From CAZHGD01 sp964531735 (GTDB lineage: Bacteria > Armatimonadota > UBA10988), in assembly GCA_964531735.1 (NCBI GenBank), contig CAZHGD010000109.1, forward strand, positions 1-25,217: a DNA stretch of 25,217 nucleotides, in the 5' to 3' direction. A program made the translations under genes and the position numbers. The notes beneath the pieces were generated by a model that did no database searches, had not been told where the DNA came from, and was given only the letters and a program-made list of their open reading frames with translations. Below, in pieces: positions 23,759 through 25,217 of this stretch. Each line of letters starts with the position of its first letter. Position 1 is the first letter of the stretch.

Positions 23759-25217
23759 TTAGCCGGGCAGTGGCGGCAGACCGACGAACAGCCGGCTGTC
23801 GAGGTCGGCCAGGGGGTCGCTCTCGCCGGTGGCCGCGGCCCGCGCGAAGACCGGCCCCGGCTGCTCCGCTCGCGCCGCCCGAGCCAGCAGGTTCATGCCC
23901 ACGGGCCGGCCGCCGTCCACCAGCGCCCGGATGGTCTCACCGATGCGGCGGTTGCACTCGTCCAGGGCCGCATTGGCGTGGAGCGCCCAGCGCAGGTGCC
24001 ACTCGGCGGCGACGCCGTCACTGACGCAGTGCGGCAAGGGCTGTCGTCCGCCGCGGCCGTCGGGCACCCAGCCGGGCGAGCAGGTCAGGCTGAGCAACTG
24101 CTCCAGGGTGCCGCGGGCACCGGAGCGTACGGCGAGCAGTTGCGGTCCCAACTCGGCGTCGTCGAAGTCCTCGCGCGCCGCCAGCTCCTCGCGTACCCGC
24201 TCGCGGTGCGCCGCCCAAGCCTCCTCGGTCGGTTCAGCCGGCGTGGCGTTCGCGCGGAGCGCTTGGCCGGCAAACGGGCTGATGGAGGCGCCGGTGCGCG
24301 CGGCGTGGCCGAACCCGAGCTCGGTGAGCGCGGCGCTGAGGGCCAGGGCGGCCGCGGCGCCCTCGGCGCGCAGCACGCCGGCCAGCGCATCGCGGAGCGA
24401 CACGCGGGTGAGCAAGCCGGCCGGCAACGGCCCATGGGTGCCCAGCACCCGGCCCAGTTCCTGACGGCCCGCGTCGCTGCGGCTCAGTTCGGCCAGCGCC
24501 CAGAGCGCGTCGTGCGGCGGCAGCAGGCCCCACAGCAGATTCGGGTCGGCCGTCAGGTGTCCGACGAGCGTCAGCCGGCGGCCGACCTCCACCTGGCTCT
24601 GGCCGGTCAGGGGCAGCAGCACCGCTAACTGGTCGCCGTCGAAGTCGGCATTGAGCAGGCAGCAGGCCAGTGGGTGCAAGCGGATGGCGCGGCCCGGCCG
24701 GCGCACCGGGTGGAAGGCGATGTGGTTGGTCAGCTCGGTGCTCGGCGCGCGGAAGACCACCACCCAGCGGCGCGCCATCACCACGTCGAGTGCGCCGGCG
24801 GCGTCCGGTGTCCGCGCGGCGATGGCGGCCGGTCCGTCGTGGCCCAGGCGGGCGGCGGCCAGGTTACCGAACAGTGCCCAGGCCAGCTCGTCGGGCAGGC
24901 CGACCTGGTCGACGGCGAGGTCGCTGCCCACGCAGGCCACGGCGCGGCCGCTGTAGGCGACGTTGGTGGTCGGCTCGAGCTGCCGGCGGGAGAGCAGGTG
25001 GTCGAGGTAGCTGGCCACCTCGGTCGCCACGGTCTGCTGGGCCCGCTCGGCTAGTGCGGCCGGCGCACCACCGGCGAGCAGTTCCTGCCAGCGCTGGTTG
25101 GCTGCCACCAGGCTGGCGGGCCAGCCGTGCGGCGGGTCGGCGTCGGACGCTGTCTCGCCGGCAGCGCCCGGCGCGCCGACGGCGGTCAGCGGTTGCTGCG
25201 GCCACCACGGGTGCGCG
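23759..25217 (-). CDS. Divergent RNA polymerase beta-prime (RpoC)-like protein, 5' part outside window
   Basis: The frame is open to the right edge (486 codons in the window), so the true start is outside; GTG 25108 is only an internal candidate. Sequence features in order, with their RpoC counterparts: VAYSGRAVACVGSDLAVDQVGLP (VDYSGRSVIVVGP...CGLP); AFHPVRRPGRAIRLHPLACC (FHPVLVEGKAIRLHPLVC); NADFDGDQLAVLLPL at 24652 downwards, keeping all three metal-binding aspartates; GASISPFAGQ; and SGARGTLEQLLSL (SGARGS...QLRQLAG). These support a double-psi beta-barrel polymerase subunit. Differences: the GRFRQNLLGKR switch segment is not kept, the rim-helix insertion after GASIS is only about 45 residues, the bridge-helix region reads VSDGVAAEWHLRWALHANAAL and lacks the GARKG core, and no trigger-loop motif is present because the protein ends about 95 residues after SGARG. 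It is likely a compact paralogue rather than the housekeeping rpoC. Codon use is like its neighbours, which argues against a decaying pseudogene. Confidence 0.8.
   Translation of the reverse strand, partial: AHPWWPQQPLTAVGAPGAAGETASDADPPHGWPASLVAANQRWQELLAGGAPAALAERAQQTVATEVASYLDHLLSRRQLEPTTNVAYSGRAVACVGSDLAVDQVGLPDELAWALFGNLAAARLGHDGPAAIAARTPDAAGALDVVMARRWVVVFRAPSTELTNHIAFHPVRRPGRAIRLHPLACCLLNADFDGDQLAVLLPLTGQSQVEVGRRLTLVGHLTADPNLLWGLLPPHDALWALAELSRSDAGRQELGRVLGTHGPLPAGLLTRVSLRDALAGVLRAEGAAAALALSAALTELGFGHAARTGASISPFAGQALRANATPAEPTEEAWAAHRERVREELAAREDFDDAELGPQLLAVRSGARGTLEQLLSLTCSPGWVPDGRGGRQPLPHCVSDGVAAEWHLRWALHANAALDECNRRIGETIRALVDGGRPVGMNLLARAARAEQPGPVFARAAATGESDPLADLDSRLFVGLPPLPG

Noticed and set aside
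23759..25217. The housekeeping rpoC of this organism
   Set aside because: It lacks the switch segment, rim helices, trigger loop and C-terminal half, and it is not in an rplL-rpoB-rpoC setting.

Overview
The window is a GC-rich (by eye about two thirds G+C or more), densely coding stretch of a bacterial chromosome with no tRNA, rRNA, insertion sequence, integrase scar or CRISPR array that I can see. Seventeen genes are supported, two of them cut by the window edges. Lineage clues are indirect. The type IV pilin-like protein at 9697-10347 has the N-terminal helix, the FPVFAKAREKARQ-type continuation and the C-terminal H-x9-DG motif that are abundant in Armatimonadota and also found in Planctomycetota and related phyla. 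HslUV, XerC, DprA, TopA, FAD-dependent oxidoreductases and PQQ-repeat proteins fit such a Gram-negative-type bacterium. I would guess Armatimonadota or a neighbouring candidate phylum, without certainty.

Layout. 1-2186 (minus): a BatA/von Willebrand A membrane protein followed by the start of a DUF92-type membrane protein, with a promoter that looks leaderless. 2299-4499 (plus): a zinc-ribbon protein with three L7/L12-like repeats and a membrane anchor, then a GlcD-type FAD oxidase. 4503-6300 (minus): an NAD-dependent epimerase and an unrecognised protein that may be a truncated glycosidase relative. 6493-9681 (plus): an iron-type alcohol dehydrogenase tightly coupled to a PAS-PAS hybrid histidine kinase. 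9697-10347 (minus): the pilin-like protein. 10529-13442 (minus): the xerC-hslV-hslU operon, bounded by hairpins and with its own promoter. 13539-14279 (minus): an orphan OmpR-type response regulator with a good sigma70-type promoter. 14656-18206 (plus): a SUMF1-fold protein lacking the catalytic cysteines, threonine dehydratase and an FAD oxidoreductase. 18330-23733 (plus): a secreted PQQ-repeat propeller protein, dprA and topA, led by a perfect TTGACA-18-TATAAT promoter. 23759-25217 (minus, running off the end): a divergent RNA polymerase beta-prime-like protein.

The most interesting item is the last one. It keeps the catalytic NADFDGD loop and several flanking RpoC signatures. However, its secondary-channel insertion is greatly shortened, its bridge-helix region has decayed, and it stops where an ordinary RpoC would still have its trigger loop and C-terminal half. 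It looks like a compact, diverged second beta-prime, and the upstream part of the gene and any rpoB-like partner lie outside the window. The second item of interest is the zinc-ribbon protein with three ribosomal L7/L12 C-terminal-like repeats and a tail anchor.

Regulatory signals are visible at several places: consensus-like promoters at 2193-2222, 13441-13469, 14347-14375 and 18178-18207, perfect hairpins at 10456-10479 and 13488-13524, a tandem 10-bp repeat upstream of the response regulator, and a topA leader in which a small hairpin sits between the Shine-Dalgarno sequence and the start codon.
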